Positions 32,132-40,903 of a stretch of DNA of 45,161 nucleotides are shown here, piece after piece (the stretch's first letter is position 1; every line of letters begins with the position of its first letter). The position numbers and the translations under genes are program-made. The DNA is taken from positions 1 to 45,161 of the forward strand of contig JAMOTN010000026.1 of NCBI GenBank assembly GCA_027062325.1. The letters are read 5' to 3'. The stretch comes from a bacterium. Lineage in GTDB: Bacteria > JAMOTN01. A model generated the notes under the pieces. The model worked only from the letters and a program-made list of their open reading frames with translations. It was not told the DNA's origin and ran no database searches.

Positions 32132-33472
32132 ATGGCAGCTGTGAAACTGTTTCCAGTACCCCTAGGATGTCCTAGAGTAAGGAGGGAGTTTGAAGAGATA
32201 CTTGCGGGGATTGAAGCAGCAGGAGTTGAGATAACCTTTTCTCCGGAGGAAGCAGATGTTGCTTTAATGAGTAGCTGTACATTTATAACACCTGCTTTTT
32301 TAGAAAGTAAGGAGTATATGGAATGGCTTCTTAATTTTGAGAATTTAAAAAAAGTGTTTGTAGTGGGGTGTGTTGTGAGAAGAGCTTATGAAGAACTTAA
32401 AGACTATTACTATGATGAATGGATAAGTGGTAGGTTGAGATTCATAGATGTTGCTCCTGTTGATGAAGTTGTGAAGAGTGTTTTAAATGAACAGGAACTA
32501 TTGCTGGATAAGCCGTCTTCTACGATGACTATCCATAGATTTTCTCTTGATCCTCTTACCGCTCACGTAAGAATTGCGGAGGGATGTTCTAATCGTTGCA
32601 GTTACTGTATAATTCCGCATTTGAGAGGGAATGTGGTTTTTAGAAAAGCAGATGAAATTCTAAAAGATGTTGAATTACGGTTAAATGAGGGAGTAAGGGA
32701 GATAAACTTGGTGGCTCAAGATACTACAGCTTGGAGAGGGGAAAAAGGTGGTCAGGATATTGTTTGGTTGTTAAACAAACTTGAAGATGAGTTTTCAAAT
32801 TTTGTAGAGGATAAGGTGTGGTTTAGAGTTCTTTACATGTATCCAGCTAAAGTAAACGATGAATTGATAGATTTTTTGTTGAAGTCTAAATTATTTGTTC
32901 CATACTTTGACATTCCCTTTCAGCACACGAACAGTCGGATTTTGAAGGAGATGAAAAGACGCTATTCGCGTGATGATGTATTTGAATTAGTTAGTAGAAT
33001 AAGAAGAACTGCTTCAGCACATGGAAAACGGGCATTTTTAAGGAGTGCTTTTATAGTCGGGTGGCCAACTGAAACTGAGGAAGATTTTAAAAAATTTCTA
33101 GAAGATTTAAAGCTTTTAAAATTAGATAGAGCCGGATTTTTCTATTACGATCCGGATCCGTGGGCTGAGAGTTTTAAATTGGGAGACTTAGAAATTGAGG
33201 TAAAACTAGAGAGGCAGCGTAAGGCTTATGCTGTTCAAGAGTGGCTTATGGCTCAAGTTAATGAAAAGTTTGTGGGGGAAGATGGAGAGGTGTTGTTAGT
33301 AGCTTATGATACTGATAATGATTGCTTTTTGGCACGGGGATGGTTTGAACCAGATGATACAGAGGAGTACATAATAGTGGAGGCAGATGATAGTGAGTAT
33401 GAGATAGGTGACTTTGTAGTTGGAAGGTTTGATAAGATTGATGAAAGTGGAAGATTGGTCATGGTTGTGTGA
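32132..33472 (+). CDS. rimO: Ribosomal protein S12 methylthiotransferase RimO
   Basis: A radical-SAM enzyme that adds a methylthio group to an aspartate of ribosomal protein S12. 446 residues. The N-terminal domain has the three cysteines for the auxiliary cluster: C13 (LGCP), C49 (SSCTFI) and C79 (VVGC). The SAM cluster is C152-x3-C156-x2-C159 in EGCSNRCSYCIIPHLRG, followed by VAQDTTAW and FDIPFQHTNSRILKEMKRRYS. A C-terminal TRAM domain covers about 375-446. RimO is preferred over MiaB or MtaB because of the short acidic TRAM, LGCP, and adjacency to pgsA. The usual KNxVDSE after LGCP is replaced by RVRREFEE. AGGTGG lies 12 bases before the ATG. Confidence 0.9.
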   Translation: MAAVKLFPVPLGCPRVRREFEEILAGIEAAGVEITFSPEEADVALMSSCTFITPAFLESKEYMEWLLNFENLKKVFVVGCVVRRAYEELKDYYYDEWISGRLRFIDVAPVDEVVKSVLNEQELLLDKPSSTMTIHRFSLDPLTAHVRIAEGCSNRCSYCIIPHLRGNVVFRKADEILKDVELRLNEGVREINLVAQDTTAWRGEKGGQDIVWLLNKLEDEFSNFVEDKVWFRVLYMYPAKVNDELIDFLLKSKLFVPYFDIPFQHTNSRILKEMKRRYSRDDVFELVSRIRRTASAHGKRAFLRSAFIVGWPTETEEDFKKFLEDLKLLKLDRAGFFYYDPDPWAESFKLGDLEIEVKLERQRKAYAVQEWLMAQVNEKFVGEDGEVLLVAYDTDNDCFLARGWFEPDDTEEYIIVEADDSEYEIGDFVVGRFDKIDESGRLVMVV

Positions 33473-33510
33473 TTGTTTGTTTTTAAATGAAAGGAGGGAA
33501 TTTTCAGTGT

Positions 33511-34047
33511 ATGAAGCTTTTTAGCAAAGTGGCGGATATTCTAACATTTTCACGATTTGTGGGTGGATTTATTGTAGTGATTGTTTTTCCATATGCTCCT
33601 AAAGTAGCGTTTTGGCTATATGTTGCTTTTGCACTTACGGATTGGTTTGATGGATATTTTGCAAGAAAATACGGTGTTACGTTCTGGGGAAAGTTGTTTG
33701 ATCCTGTTGCTGACAAGGTTTTGCTTGTTCCAATATTTATGAAGTTTGAAGTTCCATGGTGGTTTGTGACGATATGGTTTGCCCGGGAACTTGTAGTTAT
33801 GGGATTGCGAGTTGAGATGGTCAAAAGGGGCGTTGACATAGCTGCTAAGTGGTTAGGAAAATGGAAGACTGTGTTTTTATCGCTTTATGCAGGAGGAGTT
33901 GTCTTTTTAGCAGCAAAAGTTGGAAATTCTACCTTTTGGTTTTACTTGATTAAAAGTTTTTTCTGGATTTCACTAATTCTAGTTGTGGCAAGTTTAGTGG
34001 ATTACGTTATAGCTTACAGCTCTGTTACTAGGGAGGAACATAGCTAA
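33511..34047 (+). CDS. pgsA: CDP-diacylglycerol-glycerol-3-phosphate phosphatidyltransferase
   Basis: An integral membrane enzyme making phosphatidylglycerol phosphate, the committed step to phosphatidylglycerol. 178 residues with about five hydrophobic segments. The CDP-alcohol phosphotransferase motif is complete: D44, then D47-G48-x2-A51-R52-x8-G60-x3-D64-x3-D68, in DWFDGYFARKYGVTFWGKL and the following FDPVAD. The frame extends to ATG 33487, but AAAGGAGGG lies just inside that start and 13 bases before ATG 33511, so the latter is preferred. Adjacency to rimO is a common arrangement. Confidence 0.93.
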   Translation: MKLFSKVADILTFSRFVGGFIVVIVFPYAPKVAFWLYVAFALTDWFDGYFARKYGVTFWGKLFDPVADKVLLVPIFMKFEVPWWFVTIWFARELVVMGLRVEMVKRGVDIAAKWLGKWKTVFLSLYAGGVVFLAAKVGNSTFWFYLIKSFFWISLILVVASLVDYVIAYSSVTREEHS

Positions 34048-34080
34048 AAATTCAATGATGAATTAAACAATGGGTATAAA

Positions 34081-34707
34081 TTACCAACTTATCCCCCCAG
34101 TTTTGATTATCATTATTCCTTTATAAAGCAACCAGGCAGAAATTAAGAATACAAGAATATCTCCAGCTTTCATAACGTATTTGTTAGATAGGAACTTTTT
34201 GATCTCGGGTTTGACTTTTATGAGTGCAAGAAGTGCAAAAAATGGGGCAAGAAGTCCGACCGTGTAGGCTAGCATCATAACTACAGCTTTGAAAAGCTTT
34301 TGCTGCATTGCAATTGAGAGTATACTTGACAGAACTGGTCCTACACATCCTGTCCATACCATTGCCATGCCAAGACCTAATCCAAAGCCTTCGAAAAAGG
34401 AAGAAGCGGTTTTTGTATTTGTGCTGGTTTGAACTTTAAAGATTTTATGCTTGAAGATCACTGTAAGTGGCAAAACTATTCCAAGGATTACCAGTATCCA
34501 TCCCTGCCATTTGATTAGAAAAGCACCGATTGCAGAAGAGGCGGCCCCTAGCAGGACGTATACTAGTGAAAAAGCTATTACAAAACCAATGTATCCGGCG
34601 ACAGAAGCTGTAGCAAATAACCATGAGTAGACAGGAAGTAGTGGAAGAATACATGGTGAAAGTAGGGATGAGATGCCCCCTGCAAGGGCAATTAGTATTT
34701 CTTTCAC
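34081..34707 (-). CDS. CcdA/DsbD-type thiol-disulfide transport protein
   Basis: A membrane protein of about 208 residues and six hydrophobic segments that carries electrons from cytoplasmic thioredoxin to extracytoplasmic thiol proteins, as in cytochrome c maturation. The two redox cysteines are in place: C19 in SLLSPCILPLLPVY and C121 in WTGCVGPVLSS. They form the twofold-related pair typical of CcdA. No cytochrome c biogenesis or thioredoxin-like gene lies beside it, so its client is unknown. GTG codons at 34716 and 34707 are both in frame; the second is eight bases from AAGGAG and is preferred. Confidence 0.88.
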   Translation of the reverse strand: MKEILIALAGGISSLLSPCILPLLPVYSWLFATASVAGYIGFVIAFSLVYVLLGAASSAIGAFLIKWQGWILVILGIVLPLTVIFKHKIFKVQTSTNTKTASSFFEGFGLGLGMAMVWTGCVGPVLSSILSIAMQQKLFKAVVMMLAYTVGLLAPFFALLALIKVKPEIKKFLSNKYVMKAGDILVFLISAWLLYKGIMIIKTGGISW

Positions 34708-34870
34708 AACTACCACTCCTTTACTTAAGGGAACGGGTTCTAAAAAAATGATACCAAACCATTTGTAAGCTCCTCTACTTTAAAAATGAAACATTTATCG
34801 TGCGTTAGGTTAAAATTAAATGTAGAAAGGTAGTGGGTGTATTTACTTTTTGTGGGTAGGGGGTAGAAAA

Positions 34871-36607
34871 ATGATTCGATTTGTTGGAAGTGCGTTAAGA
34901 ATATTATTAATACTAGCAATTTCGACAAGTTTACTAATTGGAGCTGCTTCTCTGAAAAATATCAGCCTTGGGGATTTTAGATTTTCCCCAAATAAAGTTC
35001 ATTTAGGGCCAAATTACTTTGATGATGGAATACTCTTTGTTCTATACGCGCCACGAGCAAAGAGGGTTTCATTGGTTGGGGATTTCAATGATTGGGATGC
35101 TGTAGAGGGATTAATGGAGAAGAGTGGTGGATGGTGGTATAAGAAGGTTTATTTTCCTCAAATGAATAAAAATCCTGTTTCTTATCGTTACTACTTTGTG
35201 GTTGATGGGAAGGTTATTGGAGATCCTGCTGCAAGACAGGTGGATTGGAATGAGAAGGGGCCTTGTGGAGTTGTTTGGTGGCCCCAGAAAGTTTTTAAGT
35301 GGGAAGATGCTGATTTTCAAACTGATCATGCAAAATGGGTGATCTACGAGATACACGTTGCTGATTTTACCAAGGAAGGGACATTTAAGGCCCTTATAAA
35401 GAAGATACCGTATTTGAAAAAATTGGGAATTACAGCGGTTGAGTTGATGCCCATATTTGAGTTTCCAATGGATTACAGCTGGGGATACAATCCAGCTTAT
35501 TATTTTGCACCAGAGAAAGCTTATGGTACTCCTGATGATTTGAAAAGTTTCATAAATGAAGCCCACAAGAATGGAATAGCAGTTGTGTTGGATATGGTCT
35601 TCAATCACACTGGGCCAGAATCACCTCTCGCTAAGCTTGAAGATTGGTGGGCACCGTGTGATAAGCGTATATGGTTTGGATGCTCACCAAATCCATGGGG
35701 ATTTCCAGATTTTGATTGTTCGAAACCTGCTACTCGGCGCTTTATAGCTGAAGTTTTGGAGTATTGGGTGAAGGAGTATCACATAGATGGTATAAGGTTT
35801 GATTATATACGGGGAGTTGGTTGGGATGGTATGTGCTGGATAATGGCTCAGGCAAGAAGGATTTCTAGGAAGTATGGGCGTAATCTTTTCCTGATAGGGG
35901 AGTATCTACCTGAGGATGCAGGGGCTGTTTGGAATAGCGAAATGGATGCTGAATGGCACGATGTATTTCATGATAGAATAAAAGCTCTTTTGAGAGAGGG
36001 TGTATTTGAAGGAAATGCTCCTGATGTTGGAGCAATGGCTAGTGCTATATACGGTGATCACTATCCAAATGGTTACTGCGTTGTTAATTATGCTGAAAAT
36101 CATGATGAGGAGAGAATACTTTATGAGTGCTATACTAATGGTCTATCTCACTACTTGGCGTTAAAGAAAAGTTTTTTGGCAGCAGTGGTTGTATTAACTG
36201 CTAGAGGTGTTCCAATGCTTTGGATGGGGCAGGAGTTTGGAGTTGATAAGCCTAAAACGATTGATCAAAATAAACTTAATTGGAGTTTACTTAAGAAAAA
36301 TCGTAATTTATTTGACCACTATAAGAAACTTGTACATTTGAGAGTAAATAATCCGGCTTTAAGAGATCTTTACAATCTTGAATTTTGGAAGGTTGACAAA
36401 GATGCTAAGGTTTTGATGTGGAGAAGATGGCACGGTGTCAGTGAAGTGCTTGTGGCTGTAAATTTTGGAAGAAGAGGATATTATTTAAAGTTTGATTTGC
36501 CTCAGGGAAAGTGGAAGGATTATATTTACAATGTAGAACATAAAGGTGGAGGAGAGTTTACCTATTATTTACCTCCATATGGTTATATGGTATTGGTAAA
36601 AGAGTAA
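34871..36607 (+). CDS. Exported GH13 alpha-glucan enzyme (branching-enzyme/amylase-like)
   Basis: A 578-residue alpha-amylase-superfamily protein. A signal peptide (FVGSALRILLILAISTSLLIGAAS) precedes a CBM48-like beta domain (about 45-125: FVLYAPRAKRVSLVGDFNDW). The (beta/alpha)8 catalytic barrel has all four GH13 regions: D241-MVFNH, GIRFD with nucleophile D311, LIGEY with acid E344, and ENHD with D412. The layout resembles GlgB and TreZ, but those are cytoplasmic; export suggests it acts on external or periplasmic alpha-glucan. I cannot choose between hydrolysis and transfer. The frame runs back to GTG 34850, but AGGGGGT fits ATG 34871 and leaves an intact signal peptide. Confidence 0.88.
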   Translation: MIRFVGSALRILLILAISTSLLIGAASLKNISLGDFRFSPNKVHLGPNYFDDGILFVLYAPRAKRVSLVGDFNDWDAVEGLMEKSGGWWYKKVYFPQMNKNPVSYRYYFVVDGKVIGDPAARQVDWNEKGPCGVVWWPQKVFKWEDADFQTDHAKWVIYEIHVADFTKEGTFKALIKKIPYLKKLGITAVELMPIFEFPMDYSWGYNPAYYFAPEKAYGTPDDLKSFINEAHKNGIAVVLDMVFNHTGPESPLAKLEDWWAPCDKRIWFGCSPNPWGFPDFDCSKPATRRFIAEVLEYWVKEYHIDGIRFDYIRGVGWDGMCWIMAQARRISRKYGRNLFLIGEYLPEDAGAVWNSEMDAEWHDVFHDRIKALLREGVFEGNAPDVGAMASAIYGDHYPNGYCVVNYAENHDEERILYECYTNGLSHYLALKKSFLAAVVVLTARGVPMLWMGQEFGVDKPKTIDQNKLNWSLLKKNRNLFDHYKKLVHLRVNNPALRDLYNLEFWKVDKDAKVLMWRRWHGVSEVLVAVNFGRRGYYLKFDLPQGKWKDYIYNVEHKGGGEFTYYLPPYGYMVLVKE

Positions 36608-36616
36608 AGTTTGTTG

Positions 36617-37306
36617 TTATTCCAGTTTGAATAGAAATACTGTGAAATCGTTAACTTCTTCCTTTATGCTGGATGAACTGTCGGAATCTACAATTTTAAA
36701 TCCCCAATACTTCACAAATTTTGCGCTTTGGCTTTCAAAAAGATTTATCAGTTCTTCGGAAGTGGAAAATTCCTCAATGTGTGAGAAAAATTCTATGTAA
36801 TTACGTTGCTGAGAGTAAATTTGGCCCAAAGGAGTTTCTCCAGGAACAGTTCCTACTATAATAAAAGAGCTGGTATTTTCAGAGTGCAGTTTGAGTGTTT
36901 TTAAAATGTTGGCTTTTTCATATTTTGTTAAGTAGCAAAAAGATGTGATGAATACAAACGTATTAAATATTCCCGGCTTGAAATTTACTGAATTCATATC
37001 AGCAAGCCAAACGATACAACCGCGTTTTTTAGCAATTTTTAAAGCTTCAAGGCTTATATCCATGCCGAACTTTAAGTTTATCTTTTCCTCTGGATTGTGA
37101 AGGTAACTTGCAAAGCGTCCGGTTCCTATTCCAAATTCTATTGCATTAACATAACCTGTCTCTTTTTTGATGAGATGCAGGGCTTTTTTTACACATTCAA
37201 TCTCGAGGTCGTAAATCCATTTATTAGCTTTATACCACTCATCGTAGGGAGTGATTAGTTTGTTATAAGTGGCGGCAATTTTCTCTACTCGTTCTAAATT
37301 TTTCAC
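36617..37306 (-). CDS. Class I SAM-dependent methyltransferase
   Basis: A cytoplasmic Rossmann-fold methyltransferase of 229 residues. Motif I is AIEFGIGTGRFASYL near residue 55; the acidic residue ending the next strand is in FGMDISLEAL; motif III-like WLADMNSVNF and motif IV-like FVFITSFCYL follow. The C-terminal part (GTVPGETPLGQIYSQQ) recalls methyltransferase_11/25 proteins that act on small molecules, but the substrate is unknown. The start is GTG 37306, nine bases after AAAGGAG. It is a single gene, ending nine bases from the convergent GH13 gene and divergent from uvrC. Confidence 0.85.
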   Translation of the reverse strand: MKNLERVEKIAATYNKLITPYDEWYKANKWIYDLEIECVKKALHLIKKETGYVNAIEFGIGTGRFASYLHNPEEKINLKFGMDISLEALKIAKKRGCIVWLADMNSVNFKPGIFNTFVFITSFCYLTKYEKANILKTLKLHSENTSSFIIVGTVPGETPLGQIYSQQRNYIEFFSHIEEFSTSEELINLFESQSAKFVKYWGFKIVDSDSSSSIKEEVNDFTVFLFKLE

Positions 37307-37321
37307 ATTTTCCCACTCCTT

Positions 37322-37351
37322 TTGTCTCTTTTAGTTCATTATATTTAAAAT
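37322..37351 (+). promoter_or_regulatory. Candidate sigma-70 promoter of uvrC
   Basis: TTGTCT (37322-37327) is followed after 18 bases by TAAAAT (37346-37351), a good -10 inside an AT-rich stretch. A leader of about 45 bases leads to GTG 37403. Confidence 0.4.
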
Positions 37352-37402
37352 ACTACTTGAGGAGAAGTGAGGTCAAAAATATAGTTATAAGGTGATGAGA
37401 CT

Positions 37403-39208
37403 GTGCGAATTTCTATTGGTGAAGTTGAGAGAAATTTTAAAGTGATACCAAATTTATCCGGGGTTTACGTCTTTTTAGATGTTGAGTTGGAGCCAATTTA
37501 CGTTGGAAAGGCAAAAAATTTAAGAAATAGATTGCGATCTCATCTTAAAAGATCAAGTTACAAATCTGGTTTAATTGTGGCACAAGCACGTTGGATAGAG
37601 ATTTATACAACCTCGACGGAGGCTGAGGCTTTGCTACTTGAGGCACGTCTTATAAAAGAGTGGCGCCCCAAGCACAACGTTCAGTTTAAAGATGATAAGA
37701 GTTATCCATACATAGTGATTACTGATGAAGAGTATCCTGCGCTGTTATATGTTAGAAATCCCAAAGGAAAACTAAAATATAAGCTTGGTCCTATTCATTC
37801 AGCAAATTTGGCAAGGGTTTTGTACGATTGGTTGGCTTCTGAGTACCGATTGAGAAGGTGTGCTAGATTGAGAAAAAGGTTGTGTTTGTATGGTCAGCTT
37901 GGATATTGTTCTGGAGTGTGTGAAATGGTTGATACTGATTATAGTGAGCGTGTAGCGGAAGCTATAAGAGTTTTAATGGGGGATGAGAGACTGGTTGAGA
38001 TGTGGAGAGATAAAGCTTTGCGGAAGATGAAGGAGGCAAGTGGATGCTTTGAGTATGAAAAGGCTTCTTATTGGCGAGATGTTGCCAAAGCTCTTAATAT
38101 GCTTGAGGTGAAGTATGGATTTTCAGGAAAAATTGCTGCTCTTTTTATAAAAAGAGAAGAGGTTAAAGGACTGGGGGAATTTGTCTTTACTATGTTGGTT
38201 TTTGGAGATAGAGGAAGAGTTGTTTACTCAAAGTTTGAGGTGTTGCCGGATGTAGAGGTTGCCCTTTCATGGTTTTTTCAATCACTTTATATGTATGGCT
38301 TTCCGGAAAAGATATATCTTCCTTTAGAGCTTTTGGAAGAATATAGACTAAAAGAAAATACGGATGTGCCTTTGAAATTACTGAGTTTGGAAAAATTGGA
38401 TAGGAAACTGGTTGAATGGGCTTACAAAGTCATTGAAAACCGAAGGCAGGATTCTCAGCTGATTGAGAGTCAGAGAAAACGTGTTGAGGGTTTGGAAAAA
38501 TTGAGTGTTCTTTTTGGTCGTTGGCCGTCCATAATTGAGTGCTATGATATATCAACTCTTTATGGAAGTTTTAATGTTGCCTCTCGCGTTGTTATGGTTG
38601 CAGGAAGATTAGAAAAGTCTAGGTACAGACGTTATAGGTTGAATGTGGTTGGTCAAGATGACTTTGCAAGTATGCGTGAGGTTATGAGAAGGAGGTTTAA
38701 GTTGGATAAAGATGGAGTTAGAAGTGCGAGGTTAGAGTTGCCTGATGTTGTTATTTTAGATGGAGGAGAGCCGCAATTAAGGGCTGCTTTAAGCGTTTTA
38801 AGAAAATTTTTTAGGGGAGATGAATTTGTGCTGGCTGGAATTGCCAAGCAAGAAGAAGAACTACTTGTAGTTGAAGATTGGGCTAAGTTTGTTGTGAGGA
38901 GGATCAGGATATCATTGGATCAGGAATGGGGAAGGATGCTAATACTTTTGAGGGATGAAGCACACAGGTTTGCAGTGTCGTATCACAGAAGTTTGAGAGA
39001 AAGGCAGGTGCTTGAAGGGGTATTAAGAGAGATTCCCCACATAGGTGAAAAAACAGCCAGAAAGCTTGTGAGTAACTTTGCTTCTCTTGATGAGATAGCT
39101 AGGGCAGATCGAGCTGAGTTGAAAAAATTGGGATTAAACAAGAAAATGATAGATTCTCTAAAAAAACATTTAGCTGGTTTGGTTGGGGGTATATGTGAGG
39201 ACAAGTAA
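37403..39208 (+). CDS. uvrC: Excinuclease ABC subunit C
   Basis: The nuclease of UvrABC nucleotide excision repair that cuts on both sides of a lesion. 601 residues, full length. The GIY-YIG domain is at the N-terminus (G20-VY, Y33-VG, then KAKNLRNRLRSHL). The UVR helix that contacts UvrB lies around 205-230 (ASGCFEYEKASYWRDVA). The RNase H-like second nuclease has IIECYDISTLYGSFNVASRV, DDFASMREVMRRRF and PDVVILDGGEPQL. A C-terminal helix-hairpin-helix pair is seen in IPHIGEKTARKLVSNF and KLGLNKKMIDSL. The start is GTG 37403 after AAGGTGATGAG. Its stop is two bases from the convergent surE. Confidence 0.97.
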   Translation: MRISIGEVERNFKVIPNLSGVYVFLDVELEPIYVGKAKNLRNRLRSHLKRSSYKSGLIVAQARWIEIYTTSTEAEALLLEARLIKEWRPKHNVQFKDDKSYPYIVITDEEYPALLYVRNPKGKLKYKLGPIHSANLARVLYDWLASEYRLRRCARLRKRLCLYGQLGYCSGVCEMVDTDYSERVAEAIRVLMGDERLVEMWRDKALRKMKEASGCFEYEKASYWRDVAKALNMLEVKYGFSGKIAALFIKREEVKGLGEFVFTMLVFGDRGRVVYSKFEVLPDVEVALSWFFQSLYMYGFPEKIYLPLELLEEYRLKENTDVPLKLLSLEKLDRKLVEWAYKVIENRRQDSQLIESQRKRVEGLEKLSVLFGRWPSIIECYDISTLYGSFNVASRVVMVAGRLEKSRYRRYRLNVVGQDDFASMREVMRRRFKLDKDGVRSARLELPDVVILDGGEPQLRAALSVLRKFFRGDEFVLAGIAKQEEELLVVEDWAKFVVRRIRISLDQEWGRMLILLRDEAHRFAVSYHRSLRERQVLEGVLREIPHIGEKTARKLVSNFASLDEIARADRAELKKLGLNKKMIDSLKKHLAGLVGGICEDK

Positions 39209-39210
39209 AA

Positions 39211-40023
39211 TTAGTAAGGTGAGTCTCTGCTTATAAAGCTTTCGAGATTTACAGTTATGTTGTTAAGTTCTTTTAGAGTAGTGTAATCAGTCATGTCAAC
39301 TGTTAGTGGGGTTATTGAAATATATCCATTTTTAACGGCAATTTCATCGGAGTTTGGAGCAGTTAGAATATTTGTTTTCTCACCAGTTAACCAGTAGTAT
39401 TTTATACCATGAGGAGAGAAGCACGGTTTGAACTTGTCAAACCAGAAAAATGGATTTTGAAAAGTGAACTTTACTCCTTTTATCTCCTCAAGAGGTAGTG
39501 GAGGAATATTGACATTGAAAAGTTTGGAAGATATAGTTGGTTTTTCATCTATAAGTTGAAATATGAAATGCAATGTTGCTTCAAGTGATGGTAAAATCCA
39601 TGACAATACTTCTTCTGTAGGTTTATAGTCTGTCACAGATACGGCAATTCCAAACTTTCCCATTATTGCTGCTTCTGCCGCTGCTGCCACGGTGCCTGAG
39701 TATAGGATGTCTGTTCCCAAATTTGGCCCAGCATTTATTCCAGAGAGAACTATATTGCAGTCGGGAAACGCTTCATATAAGCCGAACTTGGCAGCATCAG
39801 CCGGAGTGCCGTAGACTGCAAAAGCTTTTTTAGCTTCTGGTATACTGAACTCTTCCACTTTTATTGGTTGGAGTAAAGTTACAGCTTGACTGCTTGCGCT
39901 TTTTTGATAGCGAGGAGCACTTACAAATACCTCTCCAAATTTTGAAGCAGCGTGTACCAGAAAACGAAGGCCTATTGCTTCTATTCCATCATCGTTTGAT
40001 ACGAGTATCTTTAATTGTCTCAC
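39211..40023 (-). CDS. surE: 5'/3'-nucleotidase SurE
   Basis: A metal-dependent phosphatase that removes phosphate from nucleoside 5'- and 3'-monophosphates. 270 residues, normal length. The N-terminal ILVSNDDGI holds the metal-binding Asp pair (D11, D12); SAPRYQKSASSQAVTL, IVLSGINAGPNLGTDILYSGTVAAA and the later VNIPP complete the active site. The start is GTG 40023, seven bases after GGAGG. It is the last gene of the minus-strand run from flagellin, 26 bases after the ureohydrolase. Confidence 0.96.
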   Translation of the reverse strand: MRQLKILVSNDDGIEAIGLRFLVHAASKFGEVFVSAPRYQKSASSQAVTLLQPIKVEEFSIPEAKKAFAVYGTPADAAKFGLYEAFPDCNIVLSGINAGPNLGTDILYSGTVAAAAEAAIMGKFGIAVSVTDYKPTEEVLSWILPSLEATLHFIFQLIDEKPTISSKLFNVNIPPLPLEEIKGVKFTFQNPFFWFDKFKPCFSPHGIKYYWLTGEKTNILTAPNSDEIAVKNGYISITPLTVDMTDYTTLKELNNITVNLESFISRDSPY

Positions 40024-40049
40024 AGTAAAGCCTCCATTTCTTACTTGGT

Positions 40050-40862
40050 TTACTTAAGCTTTGAGATTCTAGCAGAGAACCAACCTAGAATTAATTCTCT
40101 TACAACTTTTGCAGCTAGTATAGCGGATACTTTATCTTCGACAAGAGGGGAAAATTCAACCACGTCTATAGCAACAACTTTATTCCATGGTATGCTTTTG
40201 ACAAATCTTGCGAAGTCATCCCAAAATATGCCGCCCGGTTCAGGAGTTCCTGTACCGGGAAATACTGCGGGATCGAATACATCTAGGTCCACTGAAATGT
40301 ATATTGGAAGATCAGATGGAATTGAATCGGCAAAATCGAATAAAGTTTTGTAAGTTTTAACAAATTCCCATTCTTCACGTGAGAAGCTTCTTATTCCAAG
40401 TTGAAACAACTCTGCCCCCTCTTCGAATACACGGCGCATTACTGTGGCATGATTATATTTGGTGTTTTCAAATGAATCTCTCAAATCTGCATGGGCGTCA
40501 AGGTGTATTACGCGAAGCTTACCAAACTTTTTTAGACAGGCTCTGACCGCTCCCAATGTTACTGTGTGTTCTCCACCAATCATGAGAAAAGTTTGCTCAT
40601 TTGAAAGAATTGAAGAAGCAGTTTCTTCCACTTCCTCGAGCATCTTATTTGTGTCGCAAGATACCTCTATTTCTCCGCTGTCTCTGAATGGAACTTCCTC
40701 TAATGATGAAACCCATAGTGGTGAAAACTCTTCCAACATTATACTTGCTTCTCTTATGCGATTACCTGCAAATTTTGAACCAGGAAAACCTGAGCTTGTT
40801 GAGTCGAAAGGGACTGAAAATAAAACGAGTGGTCCTTCATTTTTTGAAGCTAAGAACTTCAA
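40050..40862 (-). CDS. speB: Agmatinase/arginase family ureohydrolase
   Basis: Releases urea from agmatine, giving putrescine, or from a related guanidino substrate. 270 residues. All six binuclear manganese ligands are present: H99 (GGEHT), D122, H124 and D126 (HLDAHADLR), D192 and D194 (SVDLDVFDP). The GTGTPEPGG loop fits agmatinases. Agmatinase is the likeliest activity, but guanidinobutyrase or another ureohydrolase cannot be excluded. The start is TTG 40862, nine bases after AAGGAG. Co-direction with the flagellar genes and the 41-base gap suggest it is read from the same transcript. Confidence 0.88.
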   Translation of the reverse strand: MKFLASKNEGPLVLFSVPFDSTSSGFPGSKFAGNRIREASIMLEEFSPLWVSSLEEVPFRDSGEIEVSCDTNKMLEEVEETASSILSNEQTFLMIGGEHTVTLGAVRACLKKFGKLRVIHLDAHADLRDSFENTKYNHATVMRRVFEEGAELFQLGIRSFSREEWEFVKTYKTLFDFADSIPSDLPIYISVDLDVFDPAVFPGTGTPEPGGIFWDDFARFVKSIPWNKVVAIDVVEFSPLVEDKVSAILAAKVVRELILGWFSARISKLK

Positions 40863-40903
40863 ACTTTAACACTCCTTCCAAGAGTATACTTAGGAAAGTT
40901 CCT

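Noticed and set aside
32132-33472. MiaB or MtaB tRNA methylthiotransferase instead of RimO
   Set aside because: LGCP, the short acidic TRAM domain and adjacency to pgsA favour RimO.
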